In this document: in pieces, positions 1-12,800 of the stretch
How the letters are laid out: each line of letters begins with the position of its first letter
Numbering within the stretch: the first letter of the stretch is position 1
The notes under the pieces: model-generated
The model's input: only the letters and a program-made list of their open reading frames with translations
What the model was told of the DNA's origin: nothing
Databases searched by the model: none
Translations under genes and position numbers: made by a program
From: Nipponacmea schrenckii
Lineage: Eukaryota; Mollusca; Gastropoda; Lottiidae
DNA length: 64,000 nucleotides
Direction of reading: 5' to 3'
Assembly (NCBI GenBank): GCA_030562195.1
Contig: JAUJPP010000003.1
Coordinates: forward strand, 33,424,602-33,488,601

Positions 1-344
1 CCTCTATGATGATGCCAAATAATCATAAAAGTCCATATAGCTCTCGTTACTTAATATTATGTTTCTCATGATGTTAACTTCTTCAGTAGGAACAAACCAT
101 TTAGCTCCACAACCTCTATGATGATGCCTTTTAATCCTGAAAGTCCATATAATAGGATAATTTTATTCTTTCACTAAACCAATTAGCTTTCATTACTTAA
201 AATTATTTTTCTCGTGATGTTAACTTCACCAATAGGAACAAACCGTTTAGCTCCACAACTTCTATGATGATGCCAATTAATCCTGAAAGTCAATATAATG
301 GAATAATCTCTACAGTATTGATTCTCACATCACAATCAATAGAT
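1..344. repeat. Degenerate tandem repeat, 112-147 bp units
   Basis: Two and a half units begin with CTCTATGATGATGCC at about 1, 113 and 260 and end with AACAAACCRTTTAGCTCCAC. The motif AATCCTGAAAGT is shared with the 150-bp satellite that follows, so this looks like a diverged edge of the same array. No coding content is seen. Confidence 0.75.
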
Positions 345-1920
345 ACTGCCAATATTAATCCTGAAAGTTCCAAAATCGCTTCCAAACTTTATAGTTAATT
401 AGCTCACTTCAAATTAAAATCATTCGCCATGTTTTTCTCACACCACTTATTACCAGAATCATGATTACAAATATTTGATTACAATCAATTTACGGTGCCA
501 ATTAATCCTGAAGGTTCCAATATCGCTTCCAAACTTCACAATTCAATTAGCTCATTTCATAATTAAATCATTCGCCATGTTTTTCTCACAACACTTATTA
601 CCAGAAATCATGATTACAAATATTTGCATCACAATCAAATTTCGGTGCCAATTAATCCTGAAAGTTCCAATATCGCTTCCATACTTCACAGTTCAATTAG
701 CTCACTTCATAATGAAATCATTCGCCATGTTTTTCTCACACCACTTATTACCAGAAATCATGATTACAAATATTTGCATCACAATCAAATTTCGGTGCCA
801 ATTAATCCTGAAAGTTCCAATATCGCTTCCATACTTCACAGTTCAATTAGCTCACTTCATAATGAAATCATTCGCCATGTTTTTCTCACACCACTTATTA
901 CCACCAATCATGATTACAAATATTGGCATCACAATCAATTTTCGGTGCCAATTAATCCTGAAAGTTCCAATATCACTTCCAAACTTCACAGTTCAATAAG
1001 CTCACTTCATAATGAAATCATTCGCCATGTTTTTCTCACACCACTTATTACCAGCAATCATGATTACAAATATTTGCATCACAATCAATTTACGGTGCCA
1101 ATTAATCCTGAAAGTTCCAATATCGCTTCCATACTTCACAGTTCAATTAGCTCACTTCATAATGAATTCATTCGCCATGTTTTTCTCACACCACTTATTA
1201 CCAAAAATCATGATTACAAATATTTGCATCACAATCAACTTTCGGTGCCAATTAATCCTGAAAGTTCCAATATCGCTTCCAAACTTCACAGTTCAAATTA
1301 GCTCACTTCATAGTGAAATCATTCGCCATGTTTTTCTCACACCACTTATTACCAGAAATTATGATTACAAATATTTGCATCACAATCAACTTTCGGTGCC
1401 AATTAATCCTGAAAGTTCCAACATCGCTGCCATACTTCACAGTTCAATTAGCTCACTTCATAATGAAATCATTCGCCATGTTTTTCTCACACCACTTATT
1501 TCCAGCAATCATGATTACAAATATTTGCATCACAATCAATTTACGGTGGAAATTAATCCTGAAAGTTCCAATATCGCTTCCAAACTTCACAGTTCAATTA
1601 GCTCACTTCATAATGAAATCATTCGCCACGGTTTTCTCACACCACTTATTACCAGAAATCATGATTACAAATATTTGCATCACAATCAACTTTCGGTGCC
1701 AATTAATCCTGAAAGTTCCAATATCGCCTACCAAACTTCACGGTTCAATAAGCTCACTTCATAATGAAATCATTCGCAATGGTTATCTCACACCACTTAT
1801 AAATAAAAAATCATGATTACAAATATTTGCATCACAATCAATTTACGGTGCCAATCAATCCTGAAAGTTCCAATATCGCCTAACATACTTAACAGCTTAT
1901 TTTGCTCACTTTCTTTAAAG
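345..1920. repeat. 150-bp satellite array, about 10 copies
   Basis: The marker ATTCGCCATGTTTTTCTCAC recurs at about 422, 571, 721, 871, 1021, 1171, 1322, 1472, 1622 and (diverged) 1772, an almost constant 150-bp period. Units differ by a few substitutions. Because 150 is divisible by three, long open frames of 50-residue repeats appear in more than one + frame; there is no codon bias, start context or family match to support a protein. The array continues off neither gene and lies upstream of MHC gene 1. Confidence 0.9.
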
Positions 1921-2275
1921 TGAGAAGTATGCTAATTATTGTTTCACTTGTCAAATGGGAATGCAGAAGCATTTCTCACAATCTTCTTGTCCGTGCCAAT
2001 AAATCACATAAGTCTCTTAGTTCTCCAGGTTCCCAATTATACATAATTATCAGGTAACTAATAGACCATTTAACGACATCATTCAATGGTTAATTGTCGG
2101 TGCCAATAATACCTAGAATTAAAGAGAACATTTTAGAGGAATGTGTTTTATTATGCAATACTAAGTATCATTACTTATCAAAGTTAGTAATAACATCAAG
2201 TAAGTATATTGAGCAAGTGGGATAACATAAGTAAAATGGGTAAGTGAAACAACAGATGTAAATAGTATAACACAA

Positions 2276-2641
2276 GTCAATGAAGTCAAGTTAAAGTAAA
2301 CTAAACAACTAAACTCAATGGCGTATTTAGGAAGTTGTTTATGCAGCACCTCCTCTTTTTAGCCATATGAAAGGTATTATTTTGAAGTGAATATTATACG
2401 CTATAAATGATCAAAATTCATTCCACAGAGAATCCGCAAGGCTTCAGGGAAAATGTTGTCAATGAAGTCAAGTTAAAGTAAACTAAACAACTAAACTCAA
2501 TGGCGTATTTAGGAAGTTGGTTATGCAGCACCTCCTCTTTTTAGCCAAATGAAAGGTATTATTTTGAAGTGAATATTATACGCTATAAATGATCAAAATT
2601 CATTCCACCGAGAATTCGCAAGGCTTCAGGGAAAATGTTGT
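2276..2641. repeat. 182-bp direct tandem duplication
   Basis: Copy one is 2276-2457 and copy two 2458 to about 2641. The copies differ at only a handful of positions, for example GAATCCGC versus GAATTCGC. No gene is present in either copy. Confidence 0.85.
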
Positions 2642-2743
2642 CATACTTTCATTAGAATAACAGGCCGGAGTCCGCTTCTCTACAGCATCATTCTGTGTGC
2701 AACGAGCCATATTTTGATAAATTGGACAGCTTGTCAACGATCC

Positions 2744-3075
2744 GGGGGGGGGGGGTCGTGATGGCTCTGTGAGTTTAACGCTTGCTCGCTAACCTGAGTG
2801 TTCAGGGTTCAATCCCGGCAATAGTCGAGATGAACTTTCGGCATTTTCAGCCCGGTACGCCTTGTCGGTAATACACGTCAGTGTAACTGACATGGAGAAG
2901 ACATCTAGTCGTTTGGATGTGACAATAAACCGACGTCCCGTGTGCTATAGGTTGTGCACATTAAAGATCCCTTGACAGTTGGAAAAATAGTTGACCCAAT
3001 GCACAGTGCATGGCGCTGTCCGCCTTTATTAAGGTGCAGAAGAGTTTAAAGATAAACTGCATTTATTTCATTTCA
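2744..3075 (+). mobile_element. tRNA-derived SINE
   Basis: After a run of 12 G (2744-2755) comes a tRNA-like head. It has an A-box-like stretch TGGCTCTGTGAG and a clear B box GGTTCAATCCC at 2806-2816, as in RNA polymerase III promoters. The body contains CCCGTGTGCTATAGGTTGTGC, which recurs in diverged form at about 34340 and 52520, as expected for a dispersed SINE core. The 3' end is not sharply defined. The call rests on box B plus the repeated core; the family name is not assigned. Confidence 0.6.
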
Positions 3076-3480
3076 TGTGAACTATCTTGCAATTTCCTCA
3101 ATGCTCATTCACATAGCTACTGCCTATCATCGTTAACCAGCTTTCACTCCGTTCCACTTTAAGTCATCATAATTAATATGTGTACATTTGACAGATATAA
3201 TTATCTGTTATGATAATCAGGTGTGATCTATCACGGCTGATTTACATGCAATGGTGCTTGTTTGTTGTTTTGTCACAGACGAGTAAAAATCTCTTGTTAT
3301 CGTTTACTGTATAAAGTGATTGAGTAAATAAGCGATGGTAATCAACTATGGTAAATCAAGCAAACAAATACCGATCGCTAGCCAGAACCATTTGACTTTT
3401 ACTGCCTTCCAGGTATCGACAGGTTGTCTCATATACCCTTGTAGCATACCATTTACAGACGACTGTCGGTTGAATATAAA
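3076..3480. other. Upstream region of MHC gene 1
   Basis: About 400 bp of unique AT-rich sequence. A short open frame crosses it (3335-3577) but overlaps the promoter and matches no family known to me. Nothing else is supported. Confidence 0.4.
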
Positions 3481-3490
3481 ACACTTCTTC

Positions 3491-3600
3491 CCATTGGTCG
3501 AGTTTCATCTCTTGACCAATTGGAATTTGCGTTATATAACTTGGGATAAAAGGCTGATGACGTTTACCGGTATATAAATTGAAAGGTACACCGTTCTCTG
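3491..3600 (+). promoter_or_regulatory. MHC gene 1 promoter: inverted CCAAT, CCAATTGG, TATA
   Basis: An ATTGG at 3493-3497 and the palindrome CCAATTGG at 3516-3523 are 23 bp apart. A TATA box TATATAAA lies at 3571-3578. The same ATTGG/CCAATTGG pair with identical spacing precedes MHC gene 2 (53358 and 53381), and in both genes the palindrome lies just over 100 bp before the exon 1 splice donor. The transcription start is inferred at about 3600; muscle specificity is inference. Confidence 0.65.
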
Positions 3601-3621
3601 CACAGACGGCTTTTTTTCAAC
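3600..3621 (+). other. Mhc: MHC gene 1 exon 1 (5' UTR, non-coding)
   Basis: A short first exon ends at C3621 before the strong donor GTAAGT. Its end, CAGACGGCTTTTTTTCAAC, resembles the matching exon of gene 2 (CAGAGCGGCTTTTTGAAC before GTGAGT). The start is estimated from the TATA box and not seen directly. Confidence 0.6.
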
Positions 3622-6507
3622 GTAAGTACAATGAGTGTGATTTAGATTTAGAAAACCTAGAAATATAGTAGCTAGTTGTCCCTTTGCAATATTTTCAATC
3701 TGAAGTTTACGTTTAGTTTGATGTACGCTTTTACATTCATCAGTTTTAAAAAACCAACTCCCTTTTAATTAGCCACTTAGAATTATGCAAGTGTATTTTG
3801 TTAATCCATGTTCGTTGATTTAAAACCCTTTTTTTTCAACCCGGATAATCCACAGATTAAAGGATTATCGCTAGTGAATCATTGGATATATGGATTATCT
3901 ATAATATGATCTTTTCTATTGGATTATTGCACAATCGAGAGATCTTCTGGAAATGGCCTCATTCTACATGTATTTTGAATATTTATTTCATTTGCAATAT
4001 TATTAGTGTAAAATAAAATTATCTTATAATTTTCTGGAGCTGTCAGATTTCACCCCTGTTTAGAAATTGGATACCGGCAGAATTATTTGATATCAGATAT
4101 AAATCATTCTATCTCGTCATATTTCATTGGATATCGTCGACAACTAGCATGCTTCTGGTTGGTTTAAACATTCAGGTGGGTGGGGTGATCACATTGCATG
4201 CTACATTTCTATGAACATTTGGGTTTTCTGAAGGTTACAGGTAAGACTTTTTTCTAGTTGTGAAAATTTAGTGCAATCCGTTTAGGATTCAATACCAGAT
4301 GCATATAAGATTTTTTCTTTGCAATTAAGTTGTAGACTTTCTTCAAAATATTTGATAGGATAAAAGTAACATTAAGAAAATTTTGGAAAGGTATTTTTCA
4401 AGGTGACTCCTTAGACCATATCTTTTTATCGGTGTATAGTAATGAATGTTAGTTATTGACAGAGACTTAATCATTTAAATAAACCATTTCTAGTTAGGGA
4501 TTTTTGTTGTTCTGACTAAATGAGGGTTTTTTGAAGGTGACCTTCGTACGATAGATAGGTATGCAAATAATATGATCTGAATTATGCAAATGATATGATC
4601 TCAATATTATTATCAACATTCGCTTTGCAACAATATCTTGAAGCATAATGAGATAAAAGCACCAACAACAGATCAACTCGGAGCTACACTCACTTTTAAA
4701 TATGTTAATGTTTTTTAGTTATGTTTTATTATATTGAAATCAACCAAGTTCTTTGGATTGTATAATAATCATTATCCCAATCGAATAAATAACCTTGCAT
4801 ATCTACTGTCATTTCAAATAGGTATTCATCATTCTTTAGTCAGTCAATCGTATTGATAACACTTCATGTAACGTACACTTTTACAAAATGCCTTTGTTTT
4901 GAAAACTTTAATGAAATTCAACTCAATTTGATGACTCATATAGATGTGTAGTATGCGAGATGTGATTTTATTTTCAAAACGCGTGTTTATATCGTGAAAA
5001 ATGCCAGATCTTATCAAGTCATGAAAATGTTTAAGGCTTTATAACAGTAAAATTTTCTTTTAGAGCAGACCAAAGTTTTATCTACTTTGGAGTATGTTTA
5101 ACTGTATAATCACCATTTTCAAGCCATACTATTTCAGTTGCATGTAGATTTTTTATAGGACAGGGTTCCAGTAAACTTTTAAGGGATCACGCCATTCAAT
5201 TTTGATCCATATAAAATTCAGAGTTTATCAAGGTGACTTATTAAAATGGAAACTACAATTGTCAAACATTAGGGAATTCACTTTGAAAAAAGTATTTCAT
5301 GTCAACATCTTTGGTCTAAGCATAAGCAATTATCATAAGTATCCACGCATGTGGTTCAGCTGTTTATTTTGATAGAGAATAGGTACAGGGCTATATCTTT
5401 AAATGGACAGTAACTTATCTTTGGCGTCTGAAATTTCCCAGATATACTCCTAAAGCCGTGTTATCATATACGACCTTGCCTGATATTTAACAAGTTTGTG
5501 GCAGGTCAAATAAAGCGATATAAAGAAGATGTTATTTTCATCGGCTGTTAAAAACTAACGAAATCTGTAGTTAAATATTACCGGTTCACCTTCTTCACAC
5601 TATGAGTCATTTTAAACTTTAATGTAAGATTCAGACTCTCAGTCTGTAAAGAATGACGAGTACATTTCCCTTCACCATAAAAAATTACTCTTTTAATATA
5701 GTGTACAAATCTTTTTAACCGTTATGCTAAGCGGTTTGAAAGTGGCACTGTTTAGACACGACAGGCTCGGGTTGATATGACCTTCATATCTTTCATTCTA
5801 ACAGCACAGTATCTCATTTTCTGTTGATTTAGACCTTTAATATATGGAAATTACTTTAGAAGTACTAGAAACGAAACATTAGTTCAAAAATACCTCATAC
5901 TATGCCGTTAACTTTCTATTTCTATATTATGTATTATGTCATATCTATATATCACAGTCTCAAGAAATTCTCGCCACTCATGGGCCTAAAGGTAAAAAAA
6001 AATTGACGATGAGACGTGAAGACTATAAACTTCCATTTTTGATACAGATGGTCAAACGAATGGCGAACCTGTACCTTTGAGGCAATAAATGTATCTTTGG
6101 CATTTGACATTTTTGTTATAATCGGTCTTGCCAGGTTTTGTCTGACTTACACCAAGTTTATGGTAGTCATATAATGCCTTATAAGGCAGCGCAATCCACA
6201 CCATCGGAATAATAATAATAATATTACATTGACTTGAAATATTTCATTTAAAAATACTCATAAATCATTACCGAATTAAAGAGTCTATAGGAATAATTTT
6301 TCCAAAAACAAAATCAGAATATAAAATAGGCCTACTTCATCAACACCATATAAGTTACAAAAATTTAGCATCCTCAATACAATTTATTGCATGACTGCTT
6401 GACAAACCCATTTTTGAATTAAGAAATGAATATTCACACAGGCCAGATGAACGGCCAACAATATTCTTTATTACAGTAAGTAATGCTAATTCTGTTGTAT
6501 ATTTCAG
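3622..6507 (+). other. MHC gene 1 intron 1
   Basis: A 2.9-kb intron in the 5' UTR. It is AT-rich with short GGATTAT-containing motifs around 3840-3930. No coding exon, tRNA or mobile element was recognised. A first intron of this size may hold muscle enhancers, but no site can be named with confidence. Confidence 0.5.
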
Positions 6508-6836
6508 GGTGTGGGCTGTTCTGCTCACTTTTTTTTAACATACCTATCTAACGTGGAGACAGCATCGACAGGAACCAGTTAGAGAATTCAGCTTTATAAG
6601 TTTCGTTTTCTCAGGATTGTCTAACACTTAAAGCTGCCAAAATGTCGTTCGATCCCGCGGATCCCGAATTCGAGTACTTGGCTGTCGACCGCAAAAAGTT
6701 AATGCGGGAACAGACACAAACCTTTGACGGTAAAAAGGCATGCTGGGTACCTGATGCAAAGCATAAATTCGCTGCTGCTGAAATCCAAAGTACAAAAGGC
6801 GAGGAAATTACTGTTAAACTCAACGATACCAATGAA
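6508..6836 (+). CDS. Mhc: MHC gene 1 exon 2 (5' UTR plus start codon, residues 1-65)
   Basis: The start ATG is at 6642, giving [20 protein letters not shown], the canonical molluscan MHC N-terminus. The exon ends in phase 0 at GAA6836 before GTAAGA. The 5' border is probably the acceptor TTTCAG at 6502-6507, because both genes share GCTGTTCTG within 10 nt of this border; a second acceptor TTCTCAG at 6608-6614 is possible. The residues include the start of the SH3-like subdomain (KKACWVPD). Confidence 0.9.
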
Positions 6837-9800
6837 GTAAGAAATTCCCTTTTATGTATCTAATTGTCAATCACTTTCACCAATTCACTTAAGACCATGC
6901 CCCCCATTGTCCTGATACAATACGTGCATACCCTTCGAACAATTCAGTCTGATTACTGGGTAATCGATTGCAAGAAATTGAAAAAATCAGAACAAATAAC
7001 TAAGAATTTTGCTCAGTGACCTTATTCTCGAACACTTGAATTTAATGTTCCAATAATATGATAGGTCAATCACTGAAGTTGATTTAAAATTAATCCAATC
7101 AGATTTCCGATATGGTATAAAAAATGACGAAACAGAAAATCCCTAGAACCTCATTAAACATCCCCATTGTATGCATTTAATGAGCAATTGTACAATCTCT
7201 AAATTGACTATATTTATTATTTCAGACCAAGACCTTCAAGAAAGATGATATCCAGCAGATGAATCCTCCCAAATTCGAGAAGATTGAGGATATGGCTAAC
7301 TTGACCTATTTAAATGAAGCCGCTGTATTGTACAACTTGAAAGCTCGTTACACCTCTGGTCTTATTTATGTAAGTTTCATTTTTTAAACACCTTTCTATT
7401 CCCTATAATAACATATATCGTGAATGTATACAACAATATGTACCGACAAAGTTCTAAAATTCAATATCAATTTTAATATAAATAATGCGACGATTACTGC
7501 ACTGAGTATACGTTTTTTAATGAGGGTTTCTAGCCTTTGCACGTTTCCCTTGGACAATTATAGCTTCTCATTATACCATTGCGATTTTAGGCACTTGCCT
7601 CGATTAGATGCATGGGCTGAACATGCAATTGTATATATTCAAATGGATAAACTGGCTTTCGCATCAGAAATGTCACAAAAAGGCTCAACTGTTAAAGTTT
7701 AAAACACACATCTATTCTATGCCTGGTTACAAATTAGATGTACATTAGCGCCGAAAGCATTGCATACCAACAACAGTGACACATATGCATTTTCTTGCCC
7801 TCTGAAAGAGTATCCCGAATCTTTCTTAATACCGAAATGTTGGCATAATGTACACTATTTTCATTCGATTTTCCAAACATACAACTGGCCCCCTGAACCT
7901 GAATGAAAAAAACATTCTCAATCTCTTTAAATACCAAAATGTTGGGCAAAATGTTCACCATCCGGTTTGTATGTACACCTGTTGCTCTCGACATGATATC
8001 TTCTAAATTTAGACTAAATAGAATTTCGACAGCTAGGGCATATAACCTTCATTCGTCCTTAATAGCGAGAAAAGAGATAGGTCTAATCGCCATTCCAAAA
8101 CTTGGATGCCATTACTATTAATAAATACAACATTTTGATATTTCGGGATGCAATTTATCATTGCCAAGGCATGTATAAGAGAAATACAAATCACAGTTCG
8201 TTCGGCAAAGATCCAAAAGTAAATGTCGGAGCAATATTTAAAGTGCAGTTGAAATTTATTACCAATCTAGATGTAGGCAAAACATATTTTGATTACTTTC
8301 CGTTTGTGTGGCTGTGTTGTAGGACGTAGCATGGAAATAAATACGAACACAGTTCACAGCCATTTTGAATCACATGGACTACCTAGACTTAAAAACTCGA
8401 TTTCATTTTTAAAATAAAAGCTTGCATATCTCAGCCTTGACCTTGAATCACATTCAAAGTCATTTCTAAACTTCCAAATGTGGTTTAAAAAATCAAAAAC
8501 TGGACTTAAGAAGTCGAGGCATATATTCAAAATGAAGATGCGTAGCTCCATATGGCTGTGCTGTGTCCCCTAATACCACCAACGTCGAGGTTAAAATAAT
8601 TGTTTATTCTGAGGTATATCAATTAACTGGTGGTTCAAAAAAAAAGATGTAATTTTACTTCGCCAATTTATGATAAGTGTTTCGTAAAATGCTTCTGTTT
8701 AGTAAAAAATAAGCTAACATCAAATTGCACTTTCGATATCAAAATGATAATGAATATGCACCCATTTCTAAGAGAGTTATGAAGATATTCATATTGAACA
8801 TACAAGACGCCACGCGGTAGTAGCATCGCGTCTTCAGCTAAAATGCGCTTAGTAGACATTAGACTGACTAATAGATACATACATTTTAAAATGTAATACT
8901 TTTATTAAAACCAAAGACTTTTCAGTAACAAAAGTGCAAATCAGCAGAATCAAGAGAAAACGAGCACAAATCACAAATAACCACGAAAAGCCCAAACAAT
9001 ATTCTCTTATGTAAATTGCAACAAGATCTATTGCTCTTATTTGCGCTTATAAGTCGGTCGTCTACTAGATCTACGATTGTCCCAGCGCTAATATTAAGGT
9101 TTTAAATGGGGATTTTGGAGCGTTTGCACGTTTCTTCTAGATCATAATTATACCACTGACTTTTTCAACATCTGTCTTGGTCAGACACATAGTGTCAAGA
9201 AGCCTATGTTAGTTCTCCAAAAAGCAATTTTATAGATTGTATTGGATAATCAAAACATTGTCTATATTTCTATTTTCAGACTTATTCTGGTCTTTTCTGT
9301 GTAGCCATCAATCCTTACCGACGTCTTCCAATTTATACTATGAGTCTTATCATGAAATACCGAGGTAAACGACGAATTGAAATGCCTCCCCATTTGTTCT
9401 CCATCGCTGACAACGCCTACCAATACATGTTGCAAGGTGAGGGGACTTTTCTTAATTTTATCTGGACGCAAGTTTATGCTTCCGTTAAAACTCTGACCTC
9501 CAAACTCTCCAGTCAAGTTTATGAATATGATCTGCACTGCAAAATGTAGAACTACTTTAGTGAAAGCTGTCAGTTTTTGTTCCTACATCCCGCAACTCTA
9601 TTTTCTCAGATGCGAGAAACTCTTTGAGTCTTAATTATTATCTCTACCTCCTCTATTTACTTGGTTCGCTTCCGAATAAGAGTATAATTTAATTTTGTTT
9701 AAAATGGTAACTGTTATTCAAAATATAATTATATATTTTGCCATTATACAACATTGTTGTGACATTCAAAGTTGAATCTAACACGGAAATCTGCTTTAAA

Positions 9801-12800
9801 AATCTAAAATAACTCAAGACTGAGGCAAAATCGAACGTTTTGTCTTATGAGACCCTTATCTACCTTTGAATGACCCCTGGAGAATCTACTGCCTGTCGAC
9901 TTCAATCTTCATCATTAAAACAGGTGTACAAATTAAATACTATATCTTGATAGAAACATCTACTGACCACCAATTGACTGATATGTCAAACCTATTTAAT
10001 TCAATCAAACCACATACAATCCACATCTCCTTGATCTTACGAATTTTCTAGCAACGGGATCTGATCTAAATGTGCAATTTTCAATATAAAACTCTTCACC
10101 ATAGTCGTAAAAATTATCGAAAAGCGGAGATCTGGTCGCAATTTAATTTGCAGTTGATATAGACACATAAACTCTATGTTGTTTGCTTATAGAAATTGCA
10201 AGTACATGTAATCACATTTTCGAAACACAAATAAACGGTCCCGGTATCTGGGCGAACTTACGGTTTCAACAAATGAAAAGTAATCGGTGACCTCGCTAGT
10301 AAAATATTTCTAAAAGTCACATTTGAGATATTGTTACAGATGAACCGCTTGGCCTTTGAAACGAGAAACATTTATCAGTTAAAGATTAATTTTATTCCGC
10401 CAAATGGTCTGGAATTTTACGTGTGTTTACAATTTTATTTCCACGCGTACTTCAACCACGTGCCGATAAGGCTCGTATGTCAGATTGCCCAGCAGGCTTC
10501 CATGCACGTCTGCCAAATATGGCTGCCAAGGAGGGAAATATAAAGAACATGTCTGGTACAAAATATACCTACCTTTTTATAATCTAAACTGTAAAATGAA
10601 GAGTACCATTTGTAGCGTACTTCTTTTACTACAAAATGCCAAAGGTCGTTTGACTCACCGGATAAACGTTTGGTATATCATAAACGTCATGTCGGCCATT
10701 TTGTTTTTATCTTGAACACCTTGATCGTTGTAGATTCAGTATATATCTAAAAGAAGATGGTATAAACAGATTATTAGAATTTCTTGACTTTAAATACGTA
10801 TGTTCAACAATGATAGCATCGATTAGTACCATTCCAATCGAAGTCAGATGTCTGAGATCTTTGTATGTCCAGAAAAACTAAGTTAAAGAATATTAAAAAA
10901 TTCTTTTCAGTGGCGTCATTGATTGAAGGAATTTGTTTTAGGAAACCTCTTTAAAATATCAAAACCTTGTACTTAAACTATACCATCATTTTACATGTAA
11001 AGTACTCCGAAGGTCATAATGCTCTGGAAATCTTTCAAAAATGATAGTTATTTTGGAATGCCATACAGACAGAATTTAACATGATGATTGAATCGTGAAA
11101 AAAAAGTATAAATAAAACAAAATAGCGGTTCATAATTTACTGCAACTGCAAGAAAGATTAAACAAAATAATTCCCATATTTAAATAAAATATTAACTATT
11201 TGAAAATCATTATCTGTACAATTTCAGAAACTTAAAATCAATTATATTTTGGCAGAAGGCCAAATTCCATTTCACAGTCAGGCTGGGATTAAATAAATAA
11301 ACTGGCCTCCTGGCGAGATGAATGTACGGAGAAAGAATGTTTAAATTTGATATATTTATATTCCAAACGAAGATGGCGTCTGGAAGTGTTAAATAGGCCT
11401 ATTGTTGGCATTCTTCTGGTTTTTTTCTTCTAAGTATATGGTATACGGATTATGATAATAATGACAATAATGATCATGATAACAAATGAGGAAGATGTTA
11501 TCGGCGATGATAATACTGGTGTGTTGGCGGTGTTGACTATGACAATCATGACATCACGGACGATGATCATAATGAAGATAACTTTAAATGTACTTTTGTG
11601 TCAAATAATGAATATTCCTCTCTTTCATTTTAGATCGTGAGAACCAGTCTATGTTGATTACGTAAGTCTTTGATTTCTCTGTAATGAACACTATTGACCT
11701 GACGTGACCAAAGTGAAAATGATTATTCTTGACAACCTCAGTTAGTTTGACAATACAGGTATTCATACCAGCATCAATTTCCTTAAAACCTGTAAAACTT
11801 GAAAACCACGGATAGACTGGACAAACTTATGAATGAAGACAAACATTTTAATCTGATAAAAACTGACAAACTTTATCAAGAATAAAAGTTTACTCGTTCT
11901 GGACATCGTCATTTGCCATGTTACCATGACTGAATTTATATCATTAAATTCAACGCTCTGTAACTTTTTCCATTAATCTCGTTTGAAACTTTCCAATATC
12001 TCTCATGAAAGTCAGGCCAATACCTGGTTTCTTTACAAAAATTCAATATAGCATGACCATGACAATCTTGACCTGGTCAAAATGAAAGTAGATGTAGATC
12101 ACTACATTTTAATAACATCCGCTTAACTGTCACTGCACATAAAACGACTATAGAATATCTCATTATCTCACAAAATATGAAAGAAATTGAGCCAAGAAAT
12201 TCCAAATCTAGATTAAAAAAAATAGTGAGGAAAGGGCATGTGAAACCCCAAAAGGGAGAGAGAAAGAGGATTTCTTAATTTAAACCGAAATACATTATGA
12301 GCAAAAAATGCTTTTCTATATAATGCAAAATTCAAATAGAAACGAGTTATCTCCCCTCAATTACCATTTCATGACAGATATTCCCTTTTTGTCCAATAAT
12401 TGCAAACGTTATGCAGGTCTCAGACTTGTCAATCATATGACTTGAGATCCATAGGTAGCCTGTGCCATTTGAGCTCACAGTGTCGTAGGCCTGATAATAT
12501 ACCGAAAAACGTAACCAAGGATGCTCTTACTTTAAATTATGCATGAACGAAATCTTTGAATTTCTAAATATATATTTTTGAATTTTAAAATGAATAAAAC
12601 AGAGGCGAAAGTGGTGCCGGTAAAACTGAAAACACCAAGAAAGTTATTATGTACTTTGCTAATGTAGCAGCGAATACTGCTCATCTAAAGGAAAAAGACC
12701 GAAAGAAATCTTTGGCTGTAAGTGTCATCCAGCACTATTCTATTTTGGGGCTTTTATGTTGGTATTTTCAACATTTGTCATCGTGGCATTGTATTGGGAT

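Noticed and set aside
475..1816. Four long + strand open frames of 50-residue repeats
   Set aside because: They follow from a 150-bp satellite whose period is a multiple of three; overlapping frames are equally open and no start context or family match exists.
2806..2816. A genuine tRNA gene at the B box
   Set aside because: The cloverleaf is not complete (no proper acceptor stem), and the sequence continues into a SINE body repeated elsewhere.
3840..3930. Short GGATTAT repeats as a regulatory array
   Set aside because: Irregular spacing and low complexity; no better than expected in AT-rich DNA.
7424..8880. Small ORFs in intron 3 as separate genes
   Set aside because: AT-rich intron, no conserved domain, no start or splice support.
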